Assembly: GCF_026262505.1 (NCBI RefSeq)
Contig: NC_067207.1
Coordinates: 33,386,082 to 33,450,081, forward strand
Length of the DNA stretch: 64,000 nucleotides
Origin: Trichomonas vaginalis G3
Lineage: Eukaryota; Parabasalia; Trichomonadida; Trichomonadidae
Direction: 5' to 3'
Below are positions 39,190 through 50,702 of this stretch, one piece after another. The position numbers and the translations under genes were made by a program. The notes under the pieces are model-generated. The model was not told the DNA's origin. It was given only the letters and a program-made list of their open reading frames with translations, and did no database searches. Each line of letters begins with the position of its first letter. Position 1 is the stretch's first letter.

Positions 39190-41203
39190 ATTTTATTCTT
39201 TAAATTGTCATACCATTCAATTTTTTTTCAATCTTAATCCACTTTTTCGATTCTTCTTTAATTCATTTTATCTTTCTCATAGAATATCGATTCCATTTAC
39301 AGACACAAAATCACTAATCAGGCTTTTTCAATACTCAAAATATCATATAAATCTTTGTTATTTTTTCTCTCAACGCTTATTTTATTAAATTTACATATTT
39401 TATCTCACATATCCCTCTTCACATATATTGAATCTCAACACTCATCTATTAAAACAATATATTTTCGCTTAATCTCATATTATTCATTAACAATCTTTCC
39501 TATTCTTATTTCTAGTTAACCTACCAATATATATATAGAATATATGCCCAATTACATATTCAGATACATTAAGCTCAAGAAATTCTTCTAATATTATTCT
39601 CCTATTCATTATAAAATCATATTTATTCTCACATCACAATTCTATCAGTTCTCCAATATCATATCATATTGGTAACATCACATATATCTCTTATAATATC
39701 ACTTAAATATGTATTTTTTTATTAATTATATTTAATTAGTTCTACATTCTATTATTATAGAGGCTTGACAAACTCATCAATAGTTAAAATCAAAATCTAT
39801 GCAGAACTTTGAATCTAATGAAAATTACATTTCGATATCTTTTTGCAAGCTTAATTTTTTGTATTATCTTAAAATACATTTAGTAATGTTATGTACGTAT
39901 TGAATTCAAATTATAACGCAGTAATATGCAACTCATCTTGAGATTCACATTTCATTTTCACAATTATTGCATATATACATCAATAACATATTGTACTCAT
40001 ATAGCCACACGACTCTAAACTCAATGACATCAAATAATGCTTCTAATATTTAAAATAATTTTTGCATTTTTGATTCTCAGCTTAACTTCTATAAATGTCA
40101 CCAAAACATTTCATTCCTACCAAGAAATATTATATTAGTAAATAAGCGTTTATTACCATTGTTACTCACATCATATTAATTCATTTTTGTAATTTTTTAA
40201 ATAAATGACTGGAATCATAAACCCTATGTACCCATATCAACATGTTAAAATTTCAAAGTCTGAAACTTAGTATACATTGAGTTTCATGAAATCAGATAAT
40301 CTCGTAGATTTCTTAAATATTATATATTGCTGGCCAATAATGATGCAGCATGATTCTCCATCATATCAGCATTCTAAACATATCTTTATTTTGTCAATTG
40401 GCATAAATTAAGAGTGCTTTTCAGGCGATAAATGGTATTTTAGAACCTGGGTAGGGGGTCATGAAAAAGTTGCAAAAGTCAAAAATTGAGGGTATCTAAA
40501 AATTCAAATTTTTAAGTTTTTGTTTTGAACACATTACCCAAATATACTCAATATAAGTATACTATTGGTATTAATATTGGCTCCTAAATATCAAGGTTTA
40601 CACCTTTTTGCCCGGTTTACACCTTTTTCTCCTGACTATATATATATACATAGACAACATAACATGATACAATGATATAGTATAAATGTGAACTTTCAAT
40701 TTGATTACGAAATTTTAAATAATCATAAATATCTTTATTTTTCATATTAAATTATTTATCCATGAGATATCTGATTTAATTTTGTTAATAATTTCTTATC
40801 AACACAATACCAAAATTTCAAATTCTTGTTTCAATTGCTCGAAATATGCTTGCATGGAAATTTGCATTAGAAGTGATAGATATTCTAGAAAATTTTATGA
40901 TCAGTTCTTTTCATGATGATTTTTTAAATTGACAAAGCTTTGATAGATTCTCAAAAAATTTAATTGACAATTTTACTCTCTGTAGTTAATCAAATAATAG
41001 TTTCGATAAATTATGTTATCCTTATGAAGAATTTCATACACCGTAATTCATAAAGGAAATTTAGTAAATAGTCCGATATTAATAGCAATATAAATTAACA
41101 ATAAAAAATATTGGAACCTTTTATAATTCTTTCTGAATTTTTCGATTTTTTGATAACTTTACATCTTGCCAATTATTGATTTCAAATAAATCTTCATTCT
41201 TTG
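39190..41203. other. AT-rich host spacer
   Basis: About 2 kb without a credible reading frame. Short AT-dinucleotide tracts (39525-39545, 40635-40655) and a repeated GGTTTACACCTTTTT (40596 and 40614). The end (41190-41203) carries TTCATTC, a good Trichomonas initiator, 8 bases before the next ATG. Confidence 0.5.
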
Positions 41204-42829
41204 ATGTCCACTTACTTTCCACCTGCCGGATCTGATTACACATACACATCAAGGTTAACTTACGCTTCTGGTACGTATGAAATCAACAATAGCGATTTTT
41301 TAGGGATTAGCTCCTCAACCAATGGGGGAGCTATATCTCGTTCTTCATCGGCAAGAATTTCAATATTTATGTGTTATTTTGCTGGATGCACATCATCTAG
41401 AAATGGTGGTGCAATTTATTCATCTCTTGGATCAAATGGCCAAATCTCTGTTTCAAAAACAATCGGAACATCATGCGAAACAACATCTTCGACGAATTAC
41501 TACGGCCAATTTATCTATTCCACTTTTTCATCTTCATCTTCAATTCAGTCATTCTCACAGTGCAGTATCTCTAAATGCTCCCAATCGGCAAGTTCGTCAA
41601 ATAGAGCGCCAATGTACTTGAATCAAGGCACATTGACTTTAAATTCGATTAACCTTTCCGAAAATGCTGTTGCATATACCCATTCATTTTACTTATCGGG
41701 TACTGCAAGCTCTATTTCTTACGTTTTTGTAGCAGATGGATCAATAAGCTCTGCTACAGAAATGGAATTTAATAATTTCGACGGTACATTTTACGATACG
41801 ATGTTCATTAATATAACTTCTGGTGGAAATAAGAAAATATCCCAGAAATTCTTCCAAACAACATCATCGACAGTCACTTTCAACAGAATTTCTTTTATCA
41901 ACTGCAACCTTAATTCAGAAGTACTAGTTTCAAGCCAGAGATTCGACAGCAGTCAAATAACTTTCATAGATTACTATGCTCCTGGCATTAGAACTAATTC
42001 AATTTCAGTATCAAATTCTGTTTCACAAACTGAGTACATTACTGATTACTACGATGAAGAAGATCTCGGTAACGATAGAAAAATTCCTGTTCCAGATGAA
42101 ACTCCTCATTATTCTCCGATTCAAACTCAATTTGCAACTTTCCAGGAGACTCCAAATGAAACACCATATATAACACCACTAAACACACCATGTGCAACAT
42201 TCCAAGAGACTCAGTTAATGACTCTACGAGAAACTCCTTTTAATACTCCATTCAACACTTTTCAAGAAACAAATGAACCAATAATATCATCGCAAACACA
42301 AATTGAAACAACTCAGGAGACACAAACAGCTTTAGTTTCAACAGCAACTCAAATTTCTTCAAAATCAGTAGTTACTAGCTCAATTATCTCTAATTCTCCA
42401 ACAAATACACAAAATATTAATGCGTATAACTCTAGTGTAACTCAGAATGATCAATCGAATGGTTCTGTCAATTCAATTTCGAAAGGTACTCTGATTGGAA
42501 TATTCTCTAGTTGCGCAGGTGCATTAATTATAATAGCTATACTTGTTGCCTTTATTATTTTACGTAAAAAGAAGAATTCCTACACTGAATATAACAATTC
42601 TGATTTTGATTCGATAGATAATGATGACGAAAGCTTGAATTCGGTTGATATTCCTATTGCACCTGCTTACAACTATGATATTGCTACCACAACAGAAACA
42701 TTCCAAACCAAAACAACAGATATTGATTGGAATACAAGAAATTCTGATGCAGACGATGATAATGATCTATTTAAGCCAGACTTCATGCTTAATGAAATGA
42801 CCAAAGACCCATCTGATGATGACTTCTAA
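41204..42829 (+). CDS. Pmp-like surface membrane protein, 541 residues
   Basis: The N-terminal ~280 residues are Ser/Thr/Asn-rich beta-helix-type sequence with two Gly-Gly-Ala-Ile motifs and spaced Phe/Ile strands, as in the Chlamydia Pmp-like family expanded in Trichomonas. 290-425 is a Thr/Pro/Glu/Gln-rich stalk with Gln-Glu-Thr-Pro repeats. About 428-455 is a strong transmembrane helix followed by Arg-Lys-Lys-Lys, then an acidic ~85-residue cytoplasmic tail. This is type I topology, but no signal peptide is visible at the Met, and the family normally has more Gly-Gly-Ala-Ile repeats, so the N-terminus is probably truncated. The initiator-like TCATTC 8 bases upstream nonetheless supports this start. 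Confidence 0.75.
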   Translation: MSTYFPPAGSDYTYTSRLTYASGTYEINNSDFLGISSSTNGGAISRSSSARISIFMCYFAGCTSSRNGGAIYSSLGSNGQISVSKTIGTSCETTSSTNYYGQFIYSTFSSSSSIQSFSQCSISKCSQSASSSNRAPMYLNQGTLTLNSINLSENAVAYTHSFYLSGTASSISYVFVADGSISSATEMEFNNFDGTFYDTMFINITSGGNKKISQKFFQTTSSTVTFNRISFINCNLNSEVLVSSQRFDSSQITFIDYYAPGIRTNSISVSNSVSQTEYITDYYDEEDLGNDRKIPVPDETPHYSPIQTQFATFQETPNETPYITPLNTPCATFQETQLMTLRETPFNTPFNTFQETNEPIISSQTQIETTQETQTALVSTATQISSKSVVTSSIISNSPTNTQNINAYNSSVTQNDQSNGSVNSISKGTLIGIFSSCAGALIIIAILVAFIILRKKKNSYTEYNNSDFDSIDNDDESLNSVDIPIAPAYNYDIATTTETFQTKTTDIDWNTRNSDADDDNDLFKPDFMLNEMTKDPSDDDF

Positions 42830-43204
42830 ATTTTTTATATGTTCATTACTTGTTTTGTGTTAATAAAATTGCTTGCTATTCAATTTTACTTTATTTCACA
42901 TCTCCAACTTGGCTCCTTTTTGTTAGAAGAGTTCGATATGAATTCAAATTGCTATTTTTTCACAACTGAGAGAATTTGTAGATTAATTACACATATAAGA
43001 TTATATTATCGGTAAAATAAACATGTTCGGAGCAAATTTTTTCTTATTCAGGAATAATTCTCTCAATTTGAAACTATCACACGTGAATTATCGATCAAGA
43101 ATGTGATTATCTATTGATTTGAGTATTTATTTTCGTGAGAAATAGTGTCAGAATTATTTCAAGTCACTTTTGGTGCCACTTTTGTTTCAAATCCAATATA
43201 AATC

Positions 43205-43771
43205 ATGACTCAGCCATTATCATATAAAGTAGTTATTGTAGGAAATACGCAAGTAGGAAAGACATGTATTGTTGATAAACTAGTGACTGGAGCTATATCT
43301 GACGATGTAACTCCTACAATTGGCGCAAGCTTTTTAACTTTTACCATTAAAAAGCCAAAAGGTCCAATAAAGCTACATATTTGGGATACCGCAGGACAAG
43401 AAAAGTTTATGTCCATTACTTCAACTTACTATAGAAACGCTCATTTTGCTTTATTAGTTTTTGATCTTTCTGATCGTAATTCATTCAATAATTTAGGAAG
43501 ATGGCTCGGAGATCTTAAAGGAAATGCTCCTCCAGAAGTCAAAATTATTCTTGTTGGCAATAAAAAGGATTTAGAAAATGAAAGAGCGATAACAAAAGAA
43601 GAAGCTGAAACATTTGTATCAGAAAACAACTTACTATACTACATGGAAGTTTCTGCATTGACAGGAGACAGAATTAGAGAATTATTCCAAGGTCTAGTGA
43701 ATATCGACACCACAGATGCATTGGATGTGATCCAACATAAGAGGAGTGAAGAAGGTAGTTCATGCTGTTAG
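43205..43771 (+). CDS. Rab-family small GTPase, 188 residues
   Basis: Complete. G1 GNTQVGKT (residues 13-20), a Thr-Pro-Thr-Ile-Gly switch I region, G3 WDTAGQEKF (about 61-69), G4 GNKKD (about 118-122), G5 Ser-Ala-Leu (about 150), and a C-terminal Cys-Cys for prenylation. The sequence fits the expanded Trichomonas Rab family rather than a named orthologue; the DTAGQE context and double Cys point to Rab over Ras or Arf. It would cycle on membranes to direct vesicle traffic. A TCACTT initiator-like site lies at about 43164, 39 bases before the ATG. Unbroken, with no sign of transfer. Confidence 0.9.
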   Translation: MTQPLSYKVVIVGNTQVGKTCIVDKLVTGAISDDVTPTIGASFLTFTIKKPKGPIKLHIWDTAGQEKFMSITSTYYRNAHFALLVFDLSDRNSFNNLGRWLGDLKGNAPPEVKIILVGNKKDLENERAITKEEAETFVSENNLLYYMEVSALTGDRIRELFQGLVNIDTTDALDVIQHKRSEEGSSCC

Positions 43772-44373
43772 TTTTATAAAAATACATAAGAATTTTTAAT
43801 TTTTATCGTACATGATTTGAAGAAATACAAAATAAAATCCTATCATTCGTATTAACTAATAGTTTTATTTTTAAATTTATCATATTTATTAGAATGCAAT
43901 GAAGAGAGAGGGTCAAAGTTGCTATTTGTCACTTTTCCACAAGAATATAATGGGGAAAAAGTTATCATATAGTTGATCTCATTCAGTGAGGTGAGAGATG
44001 CATGTAGTGTAATGTGATAAACAGTGGGATTGCTGCTCTAAGTCCTAGGTTCGAGACACATTGGCTTCATTTTTCTCTTTTTTATTGACGTAAACTATTC
44101 AATTTTTGTGTTCTCCATTCAAATTTCAGAATTTTTTTTGCAGATTTCACGCTACATTCGAAGTTACCTTTTGTAACAACCACCACTGCCTACGAAAGAC
44201 GAAAGTGTGTCACGATTTCACCCGGAAATCCGACGGTTGTTTAAGAGTATGCACTTTTGTCACCTACTCATGCAATGAATTGTTATAAATTTTATTAAAA
44301 TTTTCATTGTTACTATACTTAGGATGATTATATCTTGTATATAAAGCTTTCGTATAGTAGTTTTGTATGAGTT
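43772..44373. other. Intergenic spacer
   Basis: AT-rich with no credible gene. A tRNA-like stretch at about 44005-44070 (with GGTTCGAG) does not fold as a tRNA. Confidence 0.5.
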
Positions 44374-46713
44374 ATGAAGCAGTTTACTATGTTGACAGAT
44401 CCTGTATATTGCGGTCAATTTAGTAAATACAAGGACATGTTGGATAAATCAGGAGAATGGATGTATACTAGCGAAGGAAAGATAGAATGGGTTAAAGTTT
44501 GCGAGAAAACAATGGATTTTCCGATAGAACCATTTTTAGATACCTATGCCATGGGAAAATGTACAGGACTAATTGCCTATTGGCGTAAAAAAGTTGCAGA
44601 AACTAAAATTCGACCGATTGTTAAAGTTTACGACCAAAATTCAAATTTAATTTCGACAATTTACGTAGATTACGAATGTTATAATATTGATTTACATGTG
44701 TTCATGAATGATAATGTCGGAGTTCTAGCAGACGATGGCACAGTTCTTATTTATTCCCATCAAAGTCAGATTAAAATGCAGAAACTCTTCAAATTCAGCT
44801 ACGTATTAAGATGCGCTTTCCATGAAAATGGAGTTGTTGTATTTGCGAAAGATGGAAATATATACGAATGCGAAAATTTCGAAAAAACTCACGTTATTAC
44901 ACAACACGGTTTTACAGAGAGATTCAAACAACTTGAAATCGTTCCAGAACAATATTCATATACTAATGGCACGCTTTGCTTCGCTTTGGCTTATGAAGGC
45001 GAATTATATTTATATTCTTCCAAGGGAAGTTACAAGATTGACTTCGATAATCCGATCGAAACCTTTGCGATATCCACGAATTACAACTATATTTCCATTT
45101 TATTCCAAGACAAAACGATGATTGTTTATGATATCAAATTATCTCAAGAAATCTACAGAACGAATGTCGATTTCGACATCTTTGGAACATTTCTTTTCCT
45201 TAAATGGCTCGGAGAACTCGCTCCTGTCGCTGTATTTCAAGATGGACTTTTATTTTTGTCTTCTGATGGAACATCTCCATGTTATTCCTTCTCAGGAATG
45301 TGCTTAGCATACAGTGAACATGATAGTTTGTTCATCCAGACACAAACAGAGTCATATCGTTTAATTGAAGTACCAGAAAACGTTTCTAACGTTTTATCTA
45401 CAATGGTTTCAAGTGATGGAGCCAAACTTTGCCAGATTTTTGATGAAAGAATGAAAAATCCTGTTTTATCAATGATGAATTCCGAAATTGACCGAGAAAC
45501 AGCAAAAAACGAGTGTATTGATACAGCATTATTTCTTAATGACACGAAATCAAGGGTTTTCTTCTTAAATGCCGCAGAATTAACAGAAAATACCAAAAAT
45601 TTAGAAAACAAAATTTTGAGAGCAAAAATTTTGTTAACTTTACAAAAAAATTGTTCAATGCCATTGACAAATTCACAGTTTGAACAACTGCCATTATCCT
45701 GTTTAAGTGAAAGATTATGTATAAGGCATCTACACATTGTTGCAGCGAAAATTTTTGAAAGATTAGATGAAAAAACAACGAATATCTCTGAAAGTTATTG
45801 TTGTTATGTTATTGACAACATTTTAGATGATGACAATTGTTTGGAAACTCTTATTAAAGATGATTTCGTATCTATTTCTTTTGCAGCATCTTATGCAATC
45901 AAAAAAGGAAGAATGAATTTGGCGAAAAACTTGACACAAAAGGAACAGAGTTATGAAAAGAAAAGTGTTTTATATTCATTGATAAATGATTGGAAAAACG
46001 CATTCGAGAATTGTGATTTGAGTTGCGATTCCAGTTCAATGATACAAGTTATTGCAAACGCAATAGGTTATCATGACAAGAATTTCGTGAATAATTGTAT
46101 TGCAGAGAATGAAACAATTTGTTATTTTTGTATTAGAATGATATCAATAATTAGTTATCAAAGAATCAGAGCTATTTTAGAATTGAATTCTACAATGAAT
46201 CAAAGTGAAAATTTGTTGAGATATTATATGTCTTTTTCACCTGATTTCGTCAACAAAAATGTTGAAAATCTTGCAAAAATAAAAGAATTACAAAAAGTTA
46301 TTGGTGCTGATATTCATGATAATGATATTGTTGGTTTATCTTTCAATCAAACTATAAGGAAATTGGCGAAAAATTATTTGCCAGAAACTGCAATTTTATT
46401 TGCAAAAGAATCAAAGACGGAAAATAGGACATGGGAAAGAATATTTGTTGCAACATTAGTTGATGAAAAGATGTATGATAAAGTCAAGGAATTCGTTGTA
46501 ACAAAAGATAGAAAATATCTTTGGGATTTAGTTGTGTTTTTGTATCTGAAAAATGGAGAGAAAAATGAAATTCATTACTTCATTTCGAAATGCGATAAAA
46601 TGGACGCCAAAAGAGCTGCAAGACTGAAACAAATTGCGGAAGGAGAGAACTACGTGAAGACTATCAATGAAAATCCACCGGAATTTAGAGTATTTAAATC
46701 TAATTCTTGGTAA
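44374..46713 (+). CDS. VPS16: Vps16 homologue (HOPS/CORVET core), 779 residues
   Basis: The N-terminal ~400 residues read as a beta-propeller. An early block matches Vps16 in order and spacing: Gly-Leu-Ile-Ala-Tyr-Trp-Arg, then Ile-Arg-Pro-Ile-Val-Lys-Val-Tyr, then Asp-Asp-Gly-Thr-Val-Leu-Ile-Tyr. The C-terminal half is an alpha-solenoid with the Vps16 segment Ala-Ala-Ser-Tyr-Ala-Ile-Lys-Lys-Gly-Arg-Met-Asn-Leu-Ala followed by a Lys-Lys-Ser-Val-Leu-Tyr-Ser-Leu helix, and later Glu-Arg-Ile-Phe-Val-Ala-Thr-Leu. Length is close to the usual ~840. In other eukaryotes it scaffolds tethering complexes for Rab-driven endosome and lysosome fusion. Intact, single exon. Confidence 0.75.
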   Translation: MKQFTMLTDPVYCGQFSKYKDMLDKSGEWMYTSEGKIEWVKVCEKTMDFPIEPFLDTYAMGKCTGLIAYWRKKVAETKIRPIVKVYDQNSNLISTIYVDYECYNIDLHVFMNDNVGVLADDGTVLIYSHQSQIKMQKLFKFSYVLRCAFHENGVVVFAKDGNIYECENFEKTHVITQHGFTERFKQLEIVPEQYSYTNGTLCFALAYEGELYLYSSKGSYKIDFDNPIETFAISTNYNYISILFQDKTMIVYDIKLSQEIYRTNVDFDIFGTFLFLKWLGELAPVAVFQDGLLFLSSDGTSPCYSFSGMCLAYSEHDSLFIQTQTESYRLIEVPENVSNVLSTMVSSDGAKLCQIFDERMKNPVLSMMNSEIDRETAKNECIDTALFLNDTKSRVFFLNAAELTENTKNLENKILRAKILLTLQKNCSMPLTNSQFEQLPLSCLSERLCIRHLHIVAAKIFERLDEKTTNISESYCCYVIDNILDDDNCLETLIKDDFVSISFAASYAIKKGRMNLAKNLTQKEQSYEKKSVLYSLINDWKNAFENCDLSCDSSSMIQVIANAIGYHDKNFVNNCIAENETICYFCIRMISIISYQRIRAILELNSTMNQSENLLRYYMSFSPDFVNKNVENLAKIKELQKVIGADIHDNDIVGLSFNQTIRKLAKNYLPETAILFAKESKTENRTWERIFVATLVDEKMYDKVKEFVVTKDRKYLWDLVVFLYLKNGEKNEIHYFISKCDKMDAKRAARLKQIAEGENYVKTINENPPEFRVFKSNSW

Positions 46714-47182
46714 TTTAAATTATTTCTTATTTTCTGTTTTTCTAAAATTGTAAAAAGTCTATGTTTATTGAATCATTATTTTATAAATACGACAGTTTTT
46801 AAGGTGCAATGTTACAAATATTTATATTTATATCGATTTGATCAAATAAAATTTATATTCAACATATATTTTGCACTTTTTGAGAGAAGCGAAAACAATT
46901 AAAAAATGTGTACATTGTTGCTTGTGAATTTTTAACTTATCGAGAAGCTTGAATAAAGTGTCTATAAACGGAATATAAATATTCAGTTCACCAATTAATT
47001 ATAATATAGATTCTCACGGAATCTTTTGTAAATAAAGTAATGTGTACTTTTTACTCAGATTAATCATACTCATTTAAAACTGTATAGTTATTTACTTTCT
47101 GACAAAACAAAAATAAAACTTAAAATCGAGTTTAAATTAAAAATACATTTATTCTCTGAAAAGTTTTAAAAATGTGCTAAGT
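46714..47182. other. Intergenic spacer between convergent genes
   Basis: AT-rich. I see no gene, repeat or RNA. Confidence 0.5.
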
Positions 47183-47806
47183 TTATATCAATATAAAAAT
47201 AAATATCAATAAAATGTTAAAATTGGGAAAATATAGCTTATTGTATGTGCATACATAATCAAATGGAAAATAATTACCAAAAAAGAATAATCGTGAAATA
47301 GAAATGATATTATTATTAAGATTATCAGGCCTGGTTAAGTTGAACAAGAAATCAGTATAAGGTGCTGGATATAAACATGTGCAATTGATGATAAAATTAG
47401 AAGTATTTGTCGGATCTTTATAAAAAATTTGGTTTTGTCGTCTATCAATTAAAGTCCAATCAGTAGACTCAGTCTTACCAAATAAGTCCCATGATTTCAT
47501 AAGACGATTATGCCTAACATAAATAGTATAAGATGTCAAATTAATATATGATTTTTTGAAGCTTATTGTGAGATTTGGTATATCTGGAACATCTTGCGTG
47601 ATAAATCTTCCATAATAAGGTTCAGTAAAAATAACATCTGGTGATGTCCTCTCAAGAGCATAGAAATCTGCAATTGTGCTTGCACTCACTGAGATAATAT
47701 TTGATCTAACAAGATTAGGTCGATGATAGTTTTCTCGCATATATTTGAATATATCGTTAAAATCTGTATAATTATTAGAATATATTGCAGTTGGATAAAC
47801 AGGCAT
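47183..47806 (-). CDS. F5/8C (discoidin)-like domain protein, 207 residues
   Basis: The central part follows the galactose-binding-like F5/8C pattern: a Leu-Thr-Ile-Ser-Phe strand, Tyr-Thr-Ile-Tyr-Val-Arg, then Lys-Ser-Trp-Asp-Leu-Phe-Gly-Lys and Trp-Thr-Leu-Ile-Asp-Arg-Arg (about residues 85-135). Phe-Arg and Tyr-rich strands follow. The last ~12 residues are Ile/Leu/Phe-only and could be a membrane anchor or simply AT-rich drift. No signal peptide. Trichomonad genomes contain many short intracellular proteins of this type, of unknown function. The start ATG is at 47806. Confidence 0.55.
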   Translation of the reverse strand: MPVYPTAIYSNNYTDFNDIFKYMRENYHRPNLVRSNIISVSASTIADFYALERTSPDVIFTEPYYGRFITQDVPDIPNLTISFKKSYINLTSYTIYVRHNRLMKSWDLFGKTESTDWTLIDRRQNQIFYKDPTNTSNFIINCTCLYPAPYTDFLFNLTRPDNLNNNIISISRLFFFGNYFPFDYVCTYNKLYFPNFNILLIFIFILI

Positions 47807-48281
47807 TAATAATTTATCTTACAAAACAATTTAATAAACTATGTTGTAGAATTAAATAGAATTTGTTGTAAATTTGAAAAATAAAATAAACACATATAAA
47901 TTAAATTGTGTTTTAGTATTTGAAGAATATTCATAAATATTTCACACTAGTAATCACTGCTTTGAATTTAAAATTGTTCACATTGAGAAGTTGGTAAATA
48001 TTGGCAGAGATCAATATCATCGATCAAAAAGTGACTAATTTATTTTGAATAAATTTGATCATAATTAAATTTTCTAAAATTACCAATTATTTGAAAGATA
48101 TCACTTGCATAAATGAATTCATGATAAGAAAGTTTTCACGATCTAAAGGATTTATCTGTCATAAAACGACTTAATGGGAGAAATAAATTCAAATTATGAA
48201 CTATTAAAGCAATTAATTATAAAAAAAAATCGGAAATGAATTATCAAAACAATTCAAATGAAAAAAATATTATTACATATT
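47807..48281. other. Intergenic spacer
   Basis: AT-rich. No gene, repeat or RNA seen. Confidence 0.5.
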
Positions 48282-50702
48282 TTACATTAAAATAAAAACA
48301 GAAATGGATGAAAGAGGAACTTTGTTTGTAAGATAAAGGTTAGCTTTGCATGAGAAACCACTGCAGAATGATGTTGAACCAATAGAAAGACCACTGTTCC
48401 GAAGAATATCAACGAATGTTTTGTTCTTGTCGTTCTGGATAAGAACACCACAAACAAGAAGAGGGCAGTCTTTGAACGCATCTGTGTCAACAGAGGTGAC
48501 ACTGGATGGAATAGTGATTTGGCGAAGATTAGAACATCCTTGGAATGAGCTTCGACCAATATGAATCAGACTGAATTCTGGAAGAAGAACACTACGAAGA
48601 TTGATGCAGCCCATGAATGCACTGTCTTCAACACTCGTGACACCTTCAAGAAGATAGAAGTATGATCGTTTAGATGCAGGTGGATAGATATGCATGCGGC
48701 GTTTGTCACTGCTGTAGATTGCACCACTCTCGCTGACAAAGTTTGTCGATGAGAATGATGAAACAGATGAGAAGCTAGTGCATCCTTCAAAACAGCCATA
48801 GCCAATACGAGAAAGAGAACGGCCGTTGTTGATTGTGATCGAACGGGGAGAAATGCAGTCTTTGAAGCATTGATCACCAAGACGAGTCACACTGTCCGGG
48901 ATGATGACACTGGTGATAGATGTTCCACTCAAAGATGATGTTTCAATAGTGATAGTGTTATGTGGGATTTCAATACTTGAAAGACTTTTGCACCCACAGA
49001 ATATGAATGATGGAAGAGTAGAATTACAAATAGTATTAAATTTAAATGAGACACGTGTCAAGCCACTGTTCATGAAACAGCCTGAGCCAATAGAAACAAT
49101 ATTAGATCCAAAATCAAATGATGTTAAACTTGTTAAGTCTTTGAAGCAGTTATTACCAAGAGAAATATGAGTATCACCATATATTGTGATTTGTGTGATA
49201 GAACTGCATCCTTCGAATGCATTGTCGCCAATATCAAGAGATGATGCAGAATACAATCTTACTCGTGATGAAACTGTTGTTGTAAATAATATTGATGGAA
49301 TCTTCGTGCAATTTTGAAAACATCCTCCACCGATTATTGTCAATGTTTCTGGAAATGAAATTTGTGAATTAAGATTTGTGTTTTGGAATGCACGACTTTG
49401 AATTTATTTGATCTTATCTCCAAATTCAAATTTGTATAAGTTTATGCAGTTAATAAATGCATCTCTTTCAATGTATTCGAGATTACATTCTCCATCAAAT
49501 GTGATACTTTTGAGAAATGTTTTGCCATTGAATGCATTTTGTTTGATTCGAATAACTGTGTTTTTAAGAACAATATCTGTCTGTTTTCCTAAAAATTGTG
49601 ATATTGATTTGTTTTGATCTGCATAAAAAACATATTGTTTGTCTAAGTAAATGTTTGTACTATTTGAAAATGAAATAATAACATCATCATAACTTGGTAA
49701 CGCATTTCCTCCTAAATATTTCAACGAACTTGGTAAAGTTATATTTTTAAGATTAATACACCCATCAAATGCATTATCGCCTATATAGGAAACAGAATCA
49801 GGAATGTGTATATATTTAATAGAAGCGCCTTTAAATGATGCACCTGTAATTGATGTTACACCATTAGGTATAGAAATATTCGTAAATAGAGACTGGCAAA
49901 ATGCATATTGTTCAATAATAGTAACACTTTCAGGTATTATGATTGATTTTAAGCGTGAGAAACAAAAACAACCATTTCCAATTGTTGTAACTGTTGGTAT
50001 AATTGTGTAGTTTTCACCACAATTTTGCGCACAAAACTATATTTTAGTTAAATTTTTGTTATACAATGCTTTTCCATCACTAAATAAATATGGATTATCT
50101 GGATCTACAATAATAGTTTCAAGTGTATACGACCATGAAAATGCCATACCATCAAAAAAATCAACATTCTCAGGAACTGTAAATGTTTTCATATTTGTGT
50201 AGAAAAAATTATTTCCAGTTATTGATTTAAGCTGCGAACCTTTTGTGAATGTAACTGTTCTCAAATATGGAGTTCTTCCCAATCCAAAGTTAATAATTGT
50301 GGTAACTGTAGATGGGATATTTATTGAAGATATTTTAGTCTGTGAAATCATAAATGATCCAATGGTTGTTAATCCTTCGGGAAGAATAATGGTTTCGAGT
50401 GAAGAACAATCTTGGAATGCAGAGTCTCCAATTGTCTTAAGTTTTGTGCATGGAGAGAGATTTACTGATCGAAGTTGTATGCAATTGTAAAATGAAAATT
50501 TGTTGATATTGGCAAGGTTTGGATTATCTTCAAATGAAAATGATTCAAGAATGTCATTGACGTGATTGAATGCATAATCACTACTAGATTCACCAAAAAT
50601 GGTTTCACACTTTGATGATATAATGACATTTGTATATCTTTTTGAGACAGAAAACAGTGTGAGACCATCTGTACTATAATCATTATCATCTAACTTACTC
50701 AT
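48282..50702 (-). pseudogene. BspA-like leucine-rich-repeat protein with two in-frame stops
   Basis: A single reading frame of about 806 codons on the minus strand, interrupted only by TAG at 50037-50039 and TAA at 49404-49406; no frameshift is needed. The N-terminal ~60 residues are the family's leader domain (Thr-Leu-Phe-Ser-Val-Ser-Lys; Ser-Ser-Lys-Cys-Glu-Thr-Ile). Then come about 25 TpLRR repeats of the type Ile-Gly-x-x-Ala-Phe-x-x-Cys-x-x-Leu-x-x-Ile-x-Ile-Pro, and a final Cys-containing cap. BspA-like proteins are a large trichomonad family, many of them surface proteins. No transmembrane segment is visible at the end. Two nonsense changes suggest a pseudogene. Confidence 0.85.

Noticed and set aside
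44005-44075. tRNA-like stretch with GGTTCGAG
   Set aside because: The T-arm stem does not pair, no 7-bp acceptor stem forms, and the anticodon arm is not clear.
48346-49170. Plus-strand frames antisense to the BspA-like gene
   Set aside because: Shadows produced by the repeat periodicity of the leucine-rich repeats.
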